A stretch of DNA of 64,000 nt from Pollenia angustigena (GCA_930367215.1 OV884060.1:212787253-212851252); one strand, 5' to 3'. Positions 46,117-60,400 are shown, counted from the stretch's first letter. The notes: generated by a model from the sequence alone, not told the origin. Numbers and translations are program-made.

Positions 46117-47536
46117 CAGCGTTACCGTTGGTGCCACTAAAGTGGCAATTTGCCACTTTTTCGGCTGCTTGGATACTATTTGGCCACTTTTACAAAATGC
46201 ACCCAAATGTGGTACTTTTTGTGATTCTTGCCACTTTTGTGATACTTTTTACGTTAGGAAAAGATACTTTTTTCTTTCTGTTTTATTATAACTCCCAGCT
46301 TTAATTTATGCCACAAAATGCTTTAGAAAAGACACTTTTATAAGAATGTTTTTCTTGTCATGCGTGGTTAGCTGAAAATCGGTTGAAAAAACTTTCTATT
46401 AACCTGTTTTATTAATTATGAATAGGGGGGTAAAGATATCTCGCATATATTGGTCGTGAAGCAGAAACCGAACTGTTGTGTACCGAAAACTTTTCTAAAA
46501 TTTGTGTAATTGACATTAAAAATCAAAAATTTTGTGTAGAATTGATAACAAGAATTGATATAAAAAACAAAAAGCTCAATATACCCAGTAAAAACTTCGC
46601 CTACTTTTTCAAAATGAATAGCTTCTTTAACTCATTATTTTGTAGCTTTCTTCTATAACTACATCTATAACAACTTCCATAACTACTTTTTTCTGGATGT
46701 ATGCAGGTAAAAAAAATAATGACTTACTTTTTAATGCGTTCATTTTGGGACATCCCTTGTGAAATTCATTGGTTCTTTCAGTGGAAATGTAAGTAGTGCT
46801 CTTATGTTTTTCTAATTACTTAACACATTATTTTGTAGGCGAAGTTTTTACTGGGTATTGAAATATTTAGACCCATTATTTATAGTGTCTAATGAAGATA
46901 TAAACTATTTCGAATTAGTTTCAGAGCTTAAAGATATTATAACTAATCCAGATGCATTTATACATGAATTTAAACATCAAGTGAGTAAAGTAAATAACAC
47001 GAATTATGAACACATATTTAAAATTTCGAATGCTGAAGATTTTTGGCGTGAAATTGGAACATGGATTCAGAAGGAAAAGTACAAGAAATATATTAATAAA
47101 TGTATTTATAAAACACATTACATAAATATCTTCTATTCGCTGCAACAATGACATGATCCAAAAGACATGTTTTGGCAGAAAACAAGTTTAACGTTTTTGA
47201 ATTTCCAAAACATTTAAGTAAATATTTTATAAAAATTACTTCTCCAGACAAATATTTACAAAATATTTATTTTAGTTTTTACATGACTATTGTAATACGA
47301 TCAATTATTTTTTAGTGCATATAATTACTATACAATGTTTTTTGTTATGTTTTTATACCATTTAAAATTAGAATAAATAGAAAAATAAGTAAAAAATACA
47401 TAATGTGGTGTACTTATATTAATTTTAAAAGATGTGCTCATTTTTTTTTTTTTTTTAAATCCACTTTTTGGTGCCACTTTTTTTGTAGATATCCCCTTTT
47501 TATGGTACTTTTTTAAAATATCCGACGGTAACACTG
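46117..47536. mobile_element. hAT transposon, decayed
   Basis: Ends 'cag(c/t)gttaccgt(t/c)gg' on both strands. The 8-bp flanks 'gtactttg' (46109-46116) and 'gtaccttg' (47537-47544) differ at one base. Subterminal boxes 'tgccactttt' recur at both ends. A 97-codon plus-strand frame at 46858-47151 may be the transposase tail. Confidence 0.85.
46858..47151 (+). pseudogene. Possible hAT transposase fragment
   Basis: This frame contains FELVSELKDIITNPDAFI and NAEDFWREIGTW. Its location in the middle of a hAT element, and the 'DFW..I' pattern that often precedes the dimerisation domain, suggest a transposase remnant. The dimerisation signature (SN-x3-ERxFS) is absent, as are recognisable catalytic residues. 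It may equally be chance. Confidence 0.4.
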
Positions 47537-47610
47537 GTACCTTGAGTTCGTGTTCTTTGAAACTACTCTCACTCTCTTAAATGTTGCTTGGGAACTTTAG
47601 CTTACCCTGC

Positions 47611-47922
47611 GGCCACACGATCAAGTTGTTCTTGATAGTCTTTTACATATACTACTTGTCAAAATTTACATAAATTGAAAGCTGTGACGTAGGCTGCACT
47701 CAATTTGTAAGCAATTTACTTACAAGATGTCATCAAGAAAACAATTTATAAAAACAAATATGTAATCAGCTGTTAAATTGAAAGTAAAATTGCCAAACAA
47801 ATGGAAAGGTGAAATTGAAACCCATCTCGTGGTCAATTTAAAAAGTGTGATTGTGTTAGTAAAAAAGTGAGAGTATATTGCAAATTGAACGGAATTGAAA
47901 GGCAAAACTTGATCGTGTGGCC
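47611..47922. mobile_element. MITE with 17-bp terminal inverted repeats
   Basis: Ends 'ggccacacgatcaagtt' and its exact complement. The 312-bp body is AT-rich without a gene; the minus-strand frame at 47720-47905 is low-complexity. No clear target duplication was found. Confidence 0.72.
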
Positions 47923-48760
47923 ACCAAGTTATATTATATTTATTTAAAACTTTTTTATGTATTTTCTATGAATTTTCTGTTAGAAATTGATAGTAAAATT
48001 AAATAATATTGGCCGACCAATTTCGTTAGATAGATTATATAAAGAAATGAGAAAATTTTGAAAATTATAAAATAAAATGAAAATTTTTTCAACACAAAAT
48101 GAAGAGGTTTTTAAAACAACATCACAATTTTTTTTAGAATTTTTGGATATACAACATTAAAGCATTTTAAATATTTTAATAATATGTATGTATGTTTGTA
48201 ATCGTTTTCAATCTCCAGATTTCAAATCAAAATAACTTACCGGATAATACATTCCTTGTGGAGGAAGGAAAAAGGCCCCGGAACCCCACAGTTTGACGGC
48301 TGTTATTTAATAAACTTGGTAAAGGAAAAATAAAAATGTTTTACACTAATTTTGTGTTATTGATGTTTTAAAACACAACTTTAAGTGTGTTTTAGTCAAT
48401 ACAGTGATTTTTTCAAGCCTCGATTTTTTCTGCAATATTTTCTTTTATATAAGAAAATTAATGAATATTTTTCTATTAATTAAATTATTTTTAACTTATT
48501 TTTATTAAAAGTAACACTTTTTAGACTTAAATTTATAATTTATTTTGGCACACGTAATGAGATATTTTTTTTATTTTAATTTATAATTTTTTATAATTAG
48601 TGATGAAGCTCTGAAAAGGAGAAAAATTAAATATATGTTAAAGTAAAATAAAAATTTGGTTTTTGACCACAAAAAGCACAAAGAGAGATAAGAATTGTTT
48701 GATCGCAATATGTATTTTGTGAAAATGTGCAAAAAAAAGAAGCAAAAAAACATGGGGTAC
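47923..48760. other. AT-rich DNA, nothing recognised
   Basis: Mostly A/T runs. No repeat or gene could be supported. Confidence 0.5.
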
Positions 48761-49330
48761 CACCTACTTAGCCATTAGATTCTGACGGAACATCTGCTGG
48801 GCTTTAGACGGTACTCTAGTGACATTAAAGACGTCATTCCACTCGACGTCAACCGTATGTCTCCGGTAAACTCTCAGAATACTTTGCATCAAATGGCGGT
48901 TACTGGAGCCATAAATGGCTACAGATGCGATGAAGTCTTAAACGAACATCAATGAGCGGCATTTGCCCAGGCAATCCCGATAAACTCTGGCAAAATTAAG
49001 ATCTGTTTAGAGCAGTATTCCTTATTTTATACCGAGAACGAATTGTTCCCAATACCTTAAGCCGTCGCCCTGCCTGCCATCAAAGCCCTCATGACACATG
49101 ATACATCTCTTTCACTGTCCCAATAGGATAACAGATTTCCACCCAATACACATTTGGTTAAGACCATCTGTGTTGGCGAGATTTCTCCATCACGTACATA
49201 TTACCACCCAATGACAGAAACTCAAATAACTAAAATTTCTTTTTAAACTTTTAGAGCAGAACTTCCGATGACAGCAAACCTCTTAAACCAACCACCTACT
49301 TAGACAAATTTCAGTTTTATAAAGATTTTA
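48761..49330. other. GC-richer block of unknown origin
   Basis: The base composition is clearly less AT-rich than the DNA on both sides, with strings such as 'gccgtcgccctgcctgccat' and 'cactcgacgtcaacc'. This resembles decayed retrotransposon coding sequence, as at 31840-32640, but I could not find a recognisable domain on either strand. Confidence 0.4.
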
Positions 49331-49558
49331 TGCAAAATTTCTCCTTACTAAACTACCGAAACAAGAGCGGCAAGCGTTTTTTTAAACATAAAAATTCTAG
49401 TGCCAATACATTTTCAAAACAATAAGACGACCAAGCAATCTATCAAATAAGATTTTTCCAGCCGGTAGTTGTTGAATTCGTGTTCTAAAGGTTTGTCTCG
49501 TATAAACTGTGTGAAAATGAAAAGTTTGTTTTACATAACAAATTATTATTATTAAAAC

Positions 49559-50375
49559 CACTGCTTTACAAATTTTTAATTTGGAAAAGTACCAAGAACT
49601 CCACATGCCTAGATAAGGTAATTGGTACCTCCTGAACACGAAAACTGCTGTAATTTTTTTTCCTAAGTCTTGGTTTACACTATGAAAGTTTTCTTTCAGA
49701 AAGTCTGAGTTTATTGGTGAGAGGGGAAGAGAACATGCTGTTCCTTTTTCCCTTCTCATCCATAAACTCAGACTTTCTGAAAAAAAACTTTCATAGTGTG
49801 ATCCCAGAGTAAGTACCGTTTTTTAGATAACGGTACTTTTGTGTTTTTCGGTGTATGGTCCCACTTAAACCCTTGTGAAGCCCAACCAAAGTCCGATCGA
49901 AACAAGTGGCACATCGTTGGAAAGATGATTATCTTTCTATCTGATAAGAAATGGCTGAGTTATGGCACCTCAAAGTTCGAAATTGGCCTTTTACGTTTTT
50001 TTCCAAAATTTTTCATTTTTATTTCGTTTTTTTACTACGTTATATTAAATATCTGGAATGTTTTATTTCTTAACCAAATAGTATATTTAATTACCAACAT
50101 TTAAGCGTAATAAAGTTTTTATTAAGGATTTTGTGGAACGACAACATTTTCATCTCATATAAAATTCCGTGTTTTTTAACGTATTTAAAAAAAACGAAAT
50201 TTTCTTTCCAACGATATGCCATTTATTGCGATCGGACTTTTTGGTTGGGCTCCACAAGGGTTTGAGTGGGGCCATACACCGAAAAAAAAATTACAGCGAT
50301 TTTCGTGTTCAAGAGGTCCCAATTAACTTATCTAGGCATGTGGTGTTCTTGGTATTTTTTGGCTGTAAACCAGTG
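49559..50375. mobile_element. Long inverted-repeat element with a nested palindromic MITE
   Basis: Left arm landmarks 'ccaagaactccacatgccta', 'gaacacgaaaactgctgtaa' and 'ggtgtatggtcccact' have near-complement partners in the right arm at about 50160-50370. The two arms would fold into a stem of roughly 200-330 bp. The left arm is split by the MITE at 49669-49807. Frames at 49841-50104 and 50169-50378 read the two arms and are not genes. Ends 'cactg(c/g)tttaca' are hAT-like, but no 8-bp duplication was found. Confidence 0.75.
49669..49807. mobile_element. Palindromic MITE (hairpin)
   Basis: Arms containing 'acactatgaaagtttt' and 'cagaaagtctgagttta' pair with the right half over most of the 139-bp length. 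The 3-bp flanks 'agt' (49666-49668 and 49808-49810) match. It is inserted in the left arm of the larger inverted-repeat element. Confidence 0.78.
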
Positions 50376-50994
50376 TAATAAATACTTTAATAATCGATAT
50401 TTCAAAATAATAAAATGTTGATAGGCGGAGTTATTTTAAGGCATTGTTTTACGACAGAAATTAAACTATCATATTGCTGACAGATCTGTCAAATCTATTA
50501 TCATTTGTTATCAGTTTGATTTGCCATTTTGATTATGAACGGACTGAAACTCAATCAACGCTAGCAAATCGTACAAAATTTAAACTATGTTCACGCCTAT
50601 TAAATATTTGACGTGCTACACGTAACCACTAGTTTTATAAAAAAAATAATTTGCTTTCGCAAAACGTTGGTCCGATCAAACATTATTTCACAGTTTCTTA
50701 ATTACATTACACAATTAGCTTCTTGCAAATAAAGTTTAGTAAATCAATAGAAATTGTAAAAAAATAAAGCTAAAGTTTCATCAATTTACTGATCACACAT
50801 TTTTTTTTGGATTTTTTCGTCAAATATTTGTTAGGTATGAACATACATTTAGTAGTTTAGGCCGTAATTTTCTAAAACAATTGAAAACGAATCACCGTTA
50901 TGCCCGAAATCATATTTAAGCACTTAAATAAAACCACTGACTTGCTTGAAATTTTATAGTCTCTGAACATAATTTAAACTTAAAGTTCGAAAAC
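50376..50994. other. AT-rich DNA, nothing recognised
   Basis: No gene or repeat boundary could be supported. Confidence 0.5.
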
Positions 50995-51002
50995 CTTTAA
51001 AT

Positions 51003-51537
51003 CAGTGTTCGAAAATAAACAGTACATTATTTAACGTTCGGCTCACACACCCAGGAACGATATCTATTTTTTTAATGATTATGTAGACATACACAACCGT
51101 TAATACCGTTCGTAACTATTTTCAAGAAAGAACCTAACATTATATAATGTTCGGTTCTTCGTTAAAAAACAGAACAATTGTAGTGATACTGTAGACAAAC
51201 ATTATGTTTTAATGTTCTATTATGTTTTTTTCGTGTGTGTATTTTGTTTTTGTAAAAATTTTTTTTTTACCAGCCAAAAGGGACGAACATTAACGAGCCG
51301 AACCAAACACATTGAAGTTCGTGGATTTTCAAAAAAAACCGAACGGAATTAAATGTTCACATCTTTTGTTGAGTTTGATAAAAACAGTAATATTTTTATG
51401 TTCGAAAGATGACTTACAGGGAAACGTTATTTTTTTTAATGATTTTCTACACAAACACTATTAGCGTTTGTGCTTTCCACAAATCTACCGAGCCGAACAT
51501 TAAAAAAAGAATATTTAGTGTTTATTTTCGAACACTG
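51003..51537. mobile_element. hAT-type MITE, 535 bp
   Basis: Ends 'cagtgttcgaaaataaaca' on both strands, with an exact 8-bp duplication 'ctttaaat' (50995-51002 and 51538-51545). Boxes of 'gttcggctc' and 'aatgttcg' recur near both ends. No coding potential is seen. Confidence 0.92.
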
Positions 51538-51640
51538 CTTTAAATAATATATATAAATTATTAGGGAGATGGACCAAGTGAACCACAGGTAATTTAATTT
51601 TTTCAAAAACGGAACCTTTCATATTGCTACTAAATAATAT

Positions 51641-51824
51641 ATGTGTGTGAAGATAAATACGTATTTAACTAGTGGAGACATCCACCACAATTTCTTAACA
51701 GCAACTATTTTCAGTTAACATTGTACTTAACAGTGCTACTGTAATAGAAAGAAGTGTATTTAGGACGATTTTTAGGTCAATGGAACAGGTTGCACATAGG
51801 AATATAGATCTTTATAGGATTCAG
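51641..51824 (+). repeat. 184-bp foldback terminus (FB-2, left)
   Basis: Same sequence and length as 11609-11792, starting 'atgtgtgtgaagataaatac' and ending 'tataggattcag'. Confidence 0.9.
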
Positions 51825-54800
51825 GTAGTGGGATATCTGAAATAATTTTGGAATTTCAGAAATTCAGATTTGAAAAATCTCGTTTTTTACGGAAATTTCT
51901 GGAAAAGATTAGTGACCATTTTGGAAAAATAGGGAATGTTACAAGCAACACACTATATGGAAATGTTGCTCCAAGGGGTCCTCTTTAGGACCGTAGTAGT
52001 GGTATATCTGGAATAATTATGGAAATTCAGAAAATTGAATTTTAAAAAAGTGCTATTTTGAAAAATGTTAAAAGTGGACTTTATGGACATTGGACAATTT
52101 GGAGAAATGGTGATAGTTACTAATATGACACCATATAGGAATGGGGAAGAAGAGAGTCCTAAAGAGGATTCTGGTAGTGGGATATCTGAAATAATTTTGG
52201 AATTTCAGAAATTCAGATTTGAAAAATCTCGTTTTTTACGGAAATTTCTGGAGAAGATTAGTGACCATTTTGGAAAAATAGGGAATGTTACTAGCAACAC
52301 ACTATATGGAAATGTTGCTCCAAGGGGTCCTCTTTAGGACCGTAGTAGTGGTATATCTGGAATAATTATGGAAATTCAGAAAATTGAATTTTAAAAAAGT
52401 GCTATTTTGAAAAATGTTAAAAGTGGACTTTATGGACATTGGACAATTTGGAGAAATGGTGATAGTTACTTATATGACACCATATAGGAATGGGGAAGAA
52501 GAGAGTCCTAAAGAGGATTCTGGTAGTGGGATATCTGAAATAATTTTGGAATTTCAGAAATTCAGATTTGAAAAATCTCGTTTTTTACGGAAATTTCTGG
52601 AGAAGATTAGTGACCATTTTGGAAAAATAGGGAATGTTACTAGCAACACATTATATGGAAATGTTGCTCCAAGGGGTCCTCTTTAGGACCGTAGTAGTGG
52701 TATATCTGGAATAATTATGGAAATTCAAAAAATTGAATTTTAAAAAAGTGCTATTTTGAAAAATGTTAAAAGTGGACTTTATGGATATTGGACAATTTGG
52801 AGAAATGGTGATAGTTACTTATATGACACCATATAGGAATGGGGAAGAAGAGAGTCCTAAAGAGGATTCTGGTAGTGGGATATCTGAAATAATTTTGGAA
52901 TTTCAGAAATTCAGATTTGAAAAATCTCGTTTTCTACGGAAATTTCTGGAAAAGATTAGTGACCATTTTGGAAAAATAGGGAATGTTACTAGCAACACAC
53001 TATATGGAAATGTTGCTCCAAGGGGTCCTCTTTAGGACCGTAGTAGTGGTATATCTGGAATAATTATGGAAATTCAGAAAATTGAATTTTAAAAAAGTGC
53101 TATTTTGAAAAATGTTAAAAGTGGACTTTATGGACATTGGACAATTTGGAGAAATGGTGGTAGTTACTAATATGACACCATATAGGAATGGGGAAGAAGA
53201 GAGTCCTAAAGAGGATTCTGGTAGTGGGATATCTGAAATAATTTTGGAATTTCAGAAATTCAGATTTGAAAAATCTCGTTTTTTACGGAAATTTCTGGAG
53301 AAGATTAGTCACCATTTTGGAAAAATAGGGAATGTTACTAGCAACACACTATATGGAAATGTTGCTCCAAGGGGTCCTCTTTAGGACCGTAGTAGTGGTA
53401 TATCTGGAATAATTATGGAAATTCAGAAAATTGAATTTTAAAAAAGTGCTATTTTGAAAAATGTTAAAAGTGGACTTTACGGACATTGGACAATTTGGAG
53501 AAATGGTGATAGTTACTTATATGACACCATATAGGAATGGGGAAGAAGAGAGTCCTAAAGAGGATTCTGGTAGTGGGATATCTGAAATAATTTTGGAATT
53601 TCAGAAATTCAGATTTGAAAAATCTCGTTTTTTACGGAAATTTCTGGAGAAGATTAGTGACCATTTTGGAAAAATAGGGAATGTTACTAGCAACACACTA
53701 TATGGAAATGTTGCTCCAAGGGGTCCTCTTTAGGACCGTAGTAGTGGTATATCTGGAATAATTATGGAAATTCAGAAAATTGAATTTAAAAAAAGTGCTA
53801 TTTTGAAAAATGTTAAAAGTGGACTTTATGGACATTGGACAATTTGGAGAAATGGTGATAGTTACTTATATGACACCATATAGGAATTGGGAAGAAGAGA
53901 GTCCTAAAGAGGATTCTGGTAGTGGGATATCTGAAATAATTTTGGAATTTCAGAAATTCAGATTTGAAAAATCTCGTTTTTTACGGAAATTTCTGGAGAA
54001 GATTAGTGACCATTTTGGAAAAATAGGGAATGTTACTAGCAACACACTATATGGAAATGTTGCTCCAAGGGGTCCTCTTTAGGACCGTAGTAGTGGTATA
54101 TCTGGAATAATTATGGAAATTCAGAAAATTGAATTTTAAAAAAGTGCTATTTTGAAAAATGTTAAAAGTGGACTTTATGGACATTGGACAATTTGGAGAA
54201 ATGGTGATAGTTACTTATATGACACCATATAGGAATGGGGAAGAAGAGAGTCCTAAAGAGGATTCTGGTAGTGGGATATCTGAAATAATTTTGGAATTTC
54301 AGAAATTCAGATTTGAAAAATCTCGTTTTTTACGGAAATTTCTGGAAAAGATTAGTGACCATTTTGGAAAAATAGGGAATGTTACTAGCAACACACTATA
54401 TGGAAATGTTGCTCCAAGGGGTCCTCTTTAGGACCGTAGTAGTGGTATATCTGGAATAATTATGGAAATTCCGAAAATTGAATTTTAAAAAAGTGCTATT
54501 TTGAAAAATGTTAAAAGTGGACTTTATGGACATTGGACAATTTGGAGAAATGGTGATAGTTACTTATATGACACCATATAGGAATGGGGAAGAAGAGAGT
54601 CCTAAAGAGGATTCTGGTAGTGGGATATCTGAAATAATTTTGGAATTTCAGAAATTCAGATTTGAAAAATCTCGTTTTTTACGGAAATTTCTGGAAAAGA
54701 TTAGTGACCATTTTGGAAAAATAGGGAATGTTACTAGCAACACACTATATGGAAATGTTGCTCCAAGGGGTCCTCTTTAGGACCGTAGTAGTGGTATATC

Positions 54801-57468
54801 TGGAATAATTATGGAAATTCAGAAAATTGAATTTTAAAAAAGTGCTATTTTGAAAAATGTTAAAAGTGGACTTTATGGACATTGGACAATTTGGAGAAAT
54901 GGTGATAGTTACTAATATGACACCATATAGGAATGGGGAAGAAGAGAGTCCTAAAGAGGATTCTGGTAGTGGGATATCTGAAATAATTTTGGAATTTCAG
55001 AAATTCAGATTTGAAAAATCTCGTTTTTTACGGAAATTTCTGGAGAAGATTAGTGACCATTTTGGAAAAATAGGGAATGTTACTAGCAACACACTATATG
55101 GAAATGTTGCTCCAAGGGGTCCTCTTTAGGACCGTAGTAGTGGTATATCTGGAATAATTATGGAAATTCAGAAAATTGAATTTTAAAAAAGTGCTATTTT
55201 GAAAAATGTTAAAAGTGGACTTTATGGACATTGGACAATTTGGAGAAATGGTGATAGTTACTTATATGACACCATATAGGAATGGGGAAGAAGAGAGTCC
55301 TAAAGAGGATTCTGGTAGTGGGATATCTGAAATAATTTTGGAATTTCAGAAATTCAGATTTGAAAAATCTCGTTTTTTACGGAAATTTCTGGAGAAGATT
55401 AGTGACCATTTTGGAAAAATAGGGAATGTTACTAGCAACACATTATATGGAAATGTTGCTCCAAGGGGTCCTCTTTAGGACCGTAGTAGTGGTATATCTG
55501 GAATAATTATGGAAATTCAAAAAATTGAATTTTAAAAAAGTGCTATTTTGAAAAATGTTAAAAGTGGACTTTATGGATATTGGACAATTTGGAGAAATGG
55601 TGATAGTTACTTATATGACACCATATAGGAATGGGGAAGAAGAGAGTCCTAAAGAGGATTCTGGTAGTGGGATATCTGAAATAATTTTGGAATTTCAGAA
55701 ATTCAGATTTGAAAAATCTCGTTTTCTACGGAAATTTCTGGAAAAGATTAGTGACCATTTTGGAAAAATAGGGAATGTTACTAGCAACACACTATATGGA
55801 AATGTTGCTCCAAGGGGTCCTCTTTAGGACCGTAGTAGTGGTATATCTGGAATAATTATGGAAATTCAGAAAATTGAATTTTAAAAAAGTGCTATTTTGA
55901 AAAATGTTAAAAGTGGACTTTATGGACATTGGACAATTTGGAGAAATGGTGGTAGTTACTAATATGACACCATATAGGAATGGGGAAGAAGAGAGTCCTA
56001 AAGAGGATTCTGGTAGTGGGATATCTGAAATAATTTTGGAATTTCAGAAATTCAGATTTGAAAAATCTCGTTTTTTACGGAAATTTCTGGAGAAGATTAG
56101 TCACCATTTTGGAAAAATAGGGAATGTTACTAGCAACACACTATATGGAAATGTTGCTCCAAGGGGTCCTCTTTAGGACCGTAGTAGTGGTATATCTGGA
56201 ATAATTATGGAAATTCAGAAAATTGAATTTTAAAAAAGTGCTATTTTGAAAAATGTTAAAAGTGGACTTTACGGACATTGGACAATTTGGAGAAATGGTG
56301 ATAGTTACTTATATGACACCATATAGGAATGGGGAAGAAGAGAGTCCTAAAGAGGATTCTGGTAGTGGGATATCTGAAATAATTTTGGAATTTCAGAAAT
56401 TCAGATTTGAAAAATCTCGTTTTTTACGGAAATTTCTGGAGAAGATTAGTGACCATTTTGGAAAAATAGGGAATGTTACTAGCAACACACTATATGGAAA
56501 TGTTGCTCCAAGGGGTCCTCTTTAGGACCGTAGTAGTGGTATATCTGGAATAATTATGGAAATTCAGAAAATTGAATTTTAAAAAAGTGCTATTTTGAAA
56601 AATGTTAAAAGTGGACTTTATGGACATTGGACAATTTGGAGAAATGGTGATAGTTACTTATATGACACCATATAGGAATTGGGAAGAAGAGAGTCCTAAA
56701 GAGGATTCTGGTAGTGGGATATCTGAAATAATTTTGGAATTTCAGAAATTCAGATTTGAAAAATCTCGTTTTTTACGGAAATTTCTGGAGAAGATTAGTG
56801 ACCATTTTGGAAAAATAGGGAATGTTACTAGCAACACACTATATGGAAATGTTGCTCCAAGGGGTCCTCTTTAGGACCGTAGTAGTGGTATATCTGGAAT
56901 AATTATGGAAATTCAGAAAATTGAATTTAAAAAAAGTGCTATTTTGAAAAATGTTAAAAGTGGACTTTATGGACATTGGACAATTTGGAGAAATGGTGAT
57001 AGTTACTTATATGACACCATATAGGAATGGGGAAGAAGAGAGTCCTAAAGAGGATTCTGGTAGTGGGATATCTGAAATAATTTTGGAATTTCAGAAATTC
57101 AGATTTGAAAAATCTCGTTTTTTACGGAAATTTCTGGAGAAGATTAGTGACCATTTTGGAAAAATAGGGAATGTTACTAGCAACACACTATATGGAAATG
57201 TTGCTCCAAGGGGTCCTCTTTAGGACCGTAGTAGTGGTATATCTGGAATAATTATGGAAATTCAGAAAATTGAATTTTAAAAAAGTGCTATTTTGAAAAA
57301 TGTTAAAAGTGGACTTTATGGACATTGGACAATTTGGAGAAATGGTGATAGTTACTTATATGACACCATATAGGAATGGGGAAGAAGAGAGTCCTAAAGA
57401 GGATTCTGGTAGTGGGATATCTGAAATAATTTTGGAATTTCAGAAATTCAGATTTGAAAAATCTCGTT
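51825..57468 (+). repeat. 349-bp tandem array, left arm of FB-2, with 8-unit higher-order repeat
   Basis: About 16 forward units. Units starting at 52414, 52763, 53112, 53461 and 53810 recur in the same order at 55206, 55555, 55904, 56253 and 56602, a shift of 2,792 bp, exactly eight units. Matched variants include 'tttcatggatattgg'-type c/t changes, 'ggtggtagttac', 'agtcaccatttt', 'tttacggacattgg' and 'aggaattgggaag'. The last unit is cut at 'aaatctcgtt', where orientation flips. Confidence 0.92.
52065..52337 (+). other. 90-codon open frame carried by the 349-bp unit (exemplar)
   Basis: Most FB-2 units and some FB-1 units keep a frame that starts MLKVDFMDIGQFGEM and ends YGNVAPRGPL. It has no signal peptide, membrane segment or domain that I recognise; it is charged, with many E, K, R and F residues. 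Since 349 is not a multiple of three, neighbouring units are not in one frame. Differences between units include many that change the residue (N/Y, M/T, G/W, D/H, I/V) alongside silent ones, roughly what neutral change would give. I think it is a chance frame in a satellite, though a small translated peptide cannot be excluded. Confidence 0.3.
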
Positions 57469-60400
57469 CCATAATTATTCCAGATATACCACTACTACGG
57501 TCCTAAAGAGGACCCCTTGGAGCAACATTTCCATATAGTGTGTTGCTAGTAACATTCCCTATTTTTCCAAAATGGTCACTAATCTTTTCCAGAAATTTCC
57601 GTAAAAAACGAGATTTTTCAAATCTGAATTTCTGAAATTCCAAAATTATTTCAGATATCCCACTACCAGAATCCTCTTTAGGACTCTCTTCTTCCCCATT
57701 CCTATATGGTGTCATATTAGTAACTATCACCATTTCTCCAAATTGTCCAATGTCCATAAAGTCCACTTTAAACATTTTTCAAAATAGCACTTTTTTAAAA
57801 TTCAATTTTCTGAATTTCCATAATTATTCCAGATATACCACTACTACGGTCCTAAAGAGGACCCCTTGGAGCAACATTTCCATATAGTGTGTTGCTAGTA
57901 ACATTCCCTATTTTTCCAAAATGGTCACTAATCTTCTCCAGAAATTTCCGTAAAAAACGAGATTTTTCAAATCTGAATTTCTGAAATTCCAAAATTATTT
58001 CAGATATCCCACTACCAGAATCCTCTTTAGGACTGTCTTCTTCCCCATTCCTATATGGTGTCATATTAGTAACTATCACCATTTCTCCAAATTGTCCAAT
58101 GTCCATAAAGTCCACTTTTAACATTTTTCAAAATAGCACTTTTTTAAAATTCAATTTTCTGAATTTCCATAATTATTCCAGATATACCACTACTACGGTC
58201 CTAAAGAGGACCCCTTGGAGCAACATTTCCATATAGTGTGTTGCTAGTAACATTCCCTATTTTTCCAAAATGGTCACTAATCTTCTCCAGAAATTTCCGT
58301 AAAAAACGAGATTTTTCAAATCTGAATTTCTGAAATTCCAAAATTATTTCAGATATCCCACTACCAGAATCCTCTTTAGGACTCTCTTCTTCCCCATTCC
58401 TATATGGTGTCATATTAGTAACTATCACCATTTCTCCAAATTGTCCAATGTCCATAAAGTCCACTTTTAACATTTTTCAAAATAGCACTTTTTTAAAATT
58501 AAATTTTCTGAATTTCCATAATTATTCCAGATATACCACTACTACGGTCCTAAAGAGGACCCCTTGGAGCAACATTTCCATATAGTGTGTTGCTAGTAAC
58601 ATTCCCTATTTTTCCAAAATGATCACTAATCTTCTCCAGAAATTTCCGTAAAAAACGAGATTTTTCAAATCTGAATTTCTGAAATTCCAAAATTATTTCA
58701 GATATCCCACTACCAGAATCCTCTTTAGGACTCTCTTCTTCCCCATTCCTATATGGTGTCATATAAGTAACTATCACCATTTCTCCAAATTGTCCAATGT
58801 CCATAAAGTCCACTTTTAACATTTTTCAAAATAGCACTTTTTTAAAATTCAATTTTCTGAATTTCCATAATTATTCCAGATATACCACTACTACGGTCCT
58901 AAAGAGGACCCCTTGGAGCAACATTTCCATATAGTGTGTTGCTAGTAACATTCCCTATTTTTCCAAAATGGTCACTAATCTTCTCCAGAAATTTCCGTAA
59001 AAAACGAGATTTTTCAAATCTGAATTTCTGAAATTCCAAAATTATTTCAGATATCCCACTACCAGAATCCTCTTTAGGACTGTCTTCTTCCCCATTCCTA
59101 TATGGTGTCATATTAGTAACTATCACCATTTCTCCAAATTGTCCAATGTCCATAAAGTCCACTTTTAACATTTTTCAAAATAGCACTTTTTTAAAATTCA
59201 ATTTTCTGAATTTCCATAATTATTCCAGATATACCACTACTACGGTCCTAAAGAGAACCCCTTGGAGCAACATTTCCATATAGTGTGTTGCTAGTAACAT
59301 TCCCTATTTTTCCAAAATGGTCACTAATCTTTTCCAGAAATTTCCGTAAAAAACGAGATTTTTCAAATCTGAATTTCTGAAATTCCAAAATTATTTCAGA
59401 TATCCCACTACCAGAATCCTCTTTAGGACTCTCTTCTTCCCCATTCCTATATGGTGTCATATAAGTAACTATCACCATTTCTCCAAATTGTCCAATGTCC
59501 ATAAAGTCCACTTTTAACATTTTTCAAAATAGCACTTTTTTAAAATTAAATTTTCTGAATTTCCATAATTATTCCAGATATACCACTACTACGGTCCTAA
59601 AGAGGACCCCTTGGAGCAACATTTCCATATAGTGTGTTGCTAGTAACATTCCCTATTTTTCCAAAATGGTCACTAATCTTCTCCAGAAATTTCCGTAAAA
59701 AACGAGATTTTTCAAATCTGAATTTCTGAAATTCCAAAATTATTTCAGATATCCCACTACCAGAATCCTCTTTAGGACTGTCTTCTTCCCCATTCCTATA
59801 TGGTGTCATATTAGTAACTATCACCATTTCTCCAAATTGTCCAATGTCCATAAAGTCCACTTTTAACATTTTTCAAAATAGCACTTTTTTAAAATTCAAT
59901 TTTCTGAATTTCCATAATTATTCCAGATATACCACTACTACGGTCCTAAAGAGGACCCCTTGGAGCAACATTTCCATATAGTGTGTTGCTAGTAACATTC
60001 CCTATTTTTCCAAAATGGTCACTAATCTTCTCCAGAAATTTCCGTAAAAAACGAGATTTTTCAAATCTGAATTTCTGAAATTCCAAAATTATTTCAGATA
60101 TCCCACTACCAGAATCCTCTTTAGGACTCTCTTCTTCCCCATTCCTATATGGTGTCATATTAGTAACTATCACCATTTCTCCAAATTGTCCAATGTCCAT
60201 AAAGTCCACTTTTAACATTTTTCAAAATAGCACTTTTTTAAAATTAAATTTTCTGAATTTCCATAATTATTCCAGATATACCACTACTACGGTCCTAAAG
60301 AGGACCCCTTGGAGCAACATTTCCATATAGTGTGTTGCTAGTAACATTCCCTATTTTTCCAAAATGATCACTAATCTTCTCCAGAAATTTCCGTAAAAAA

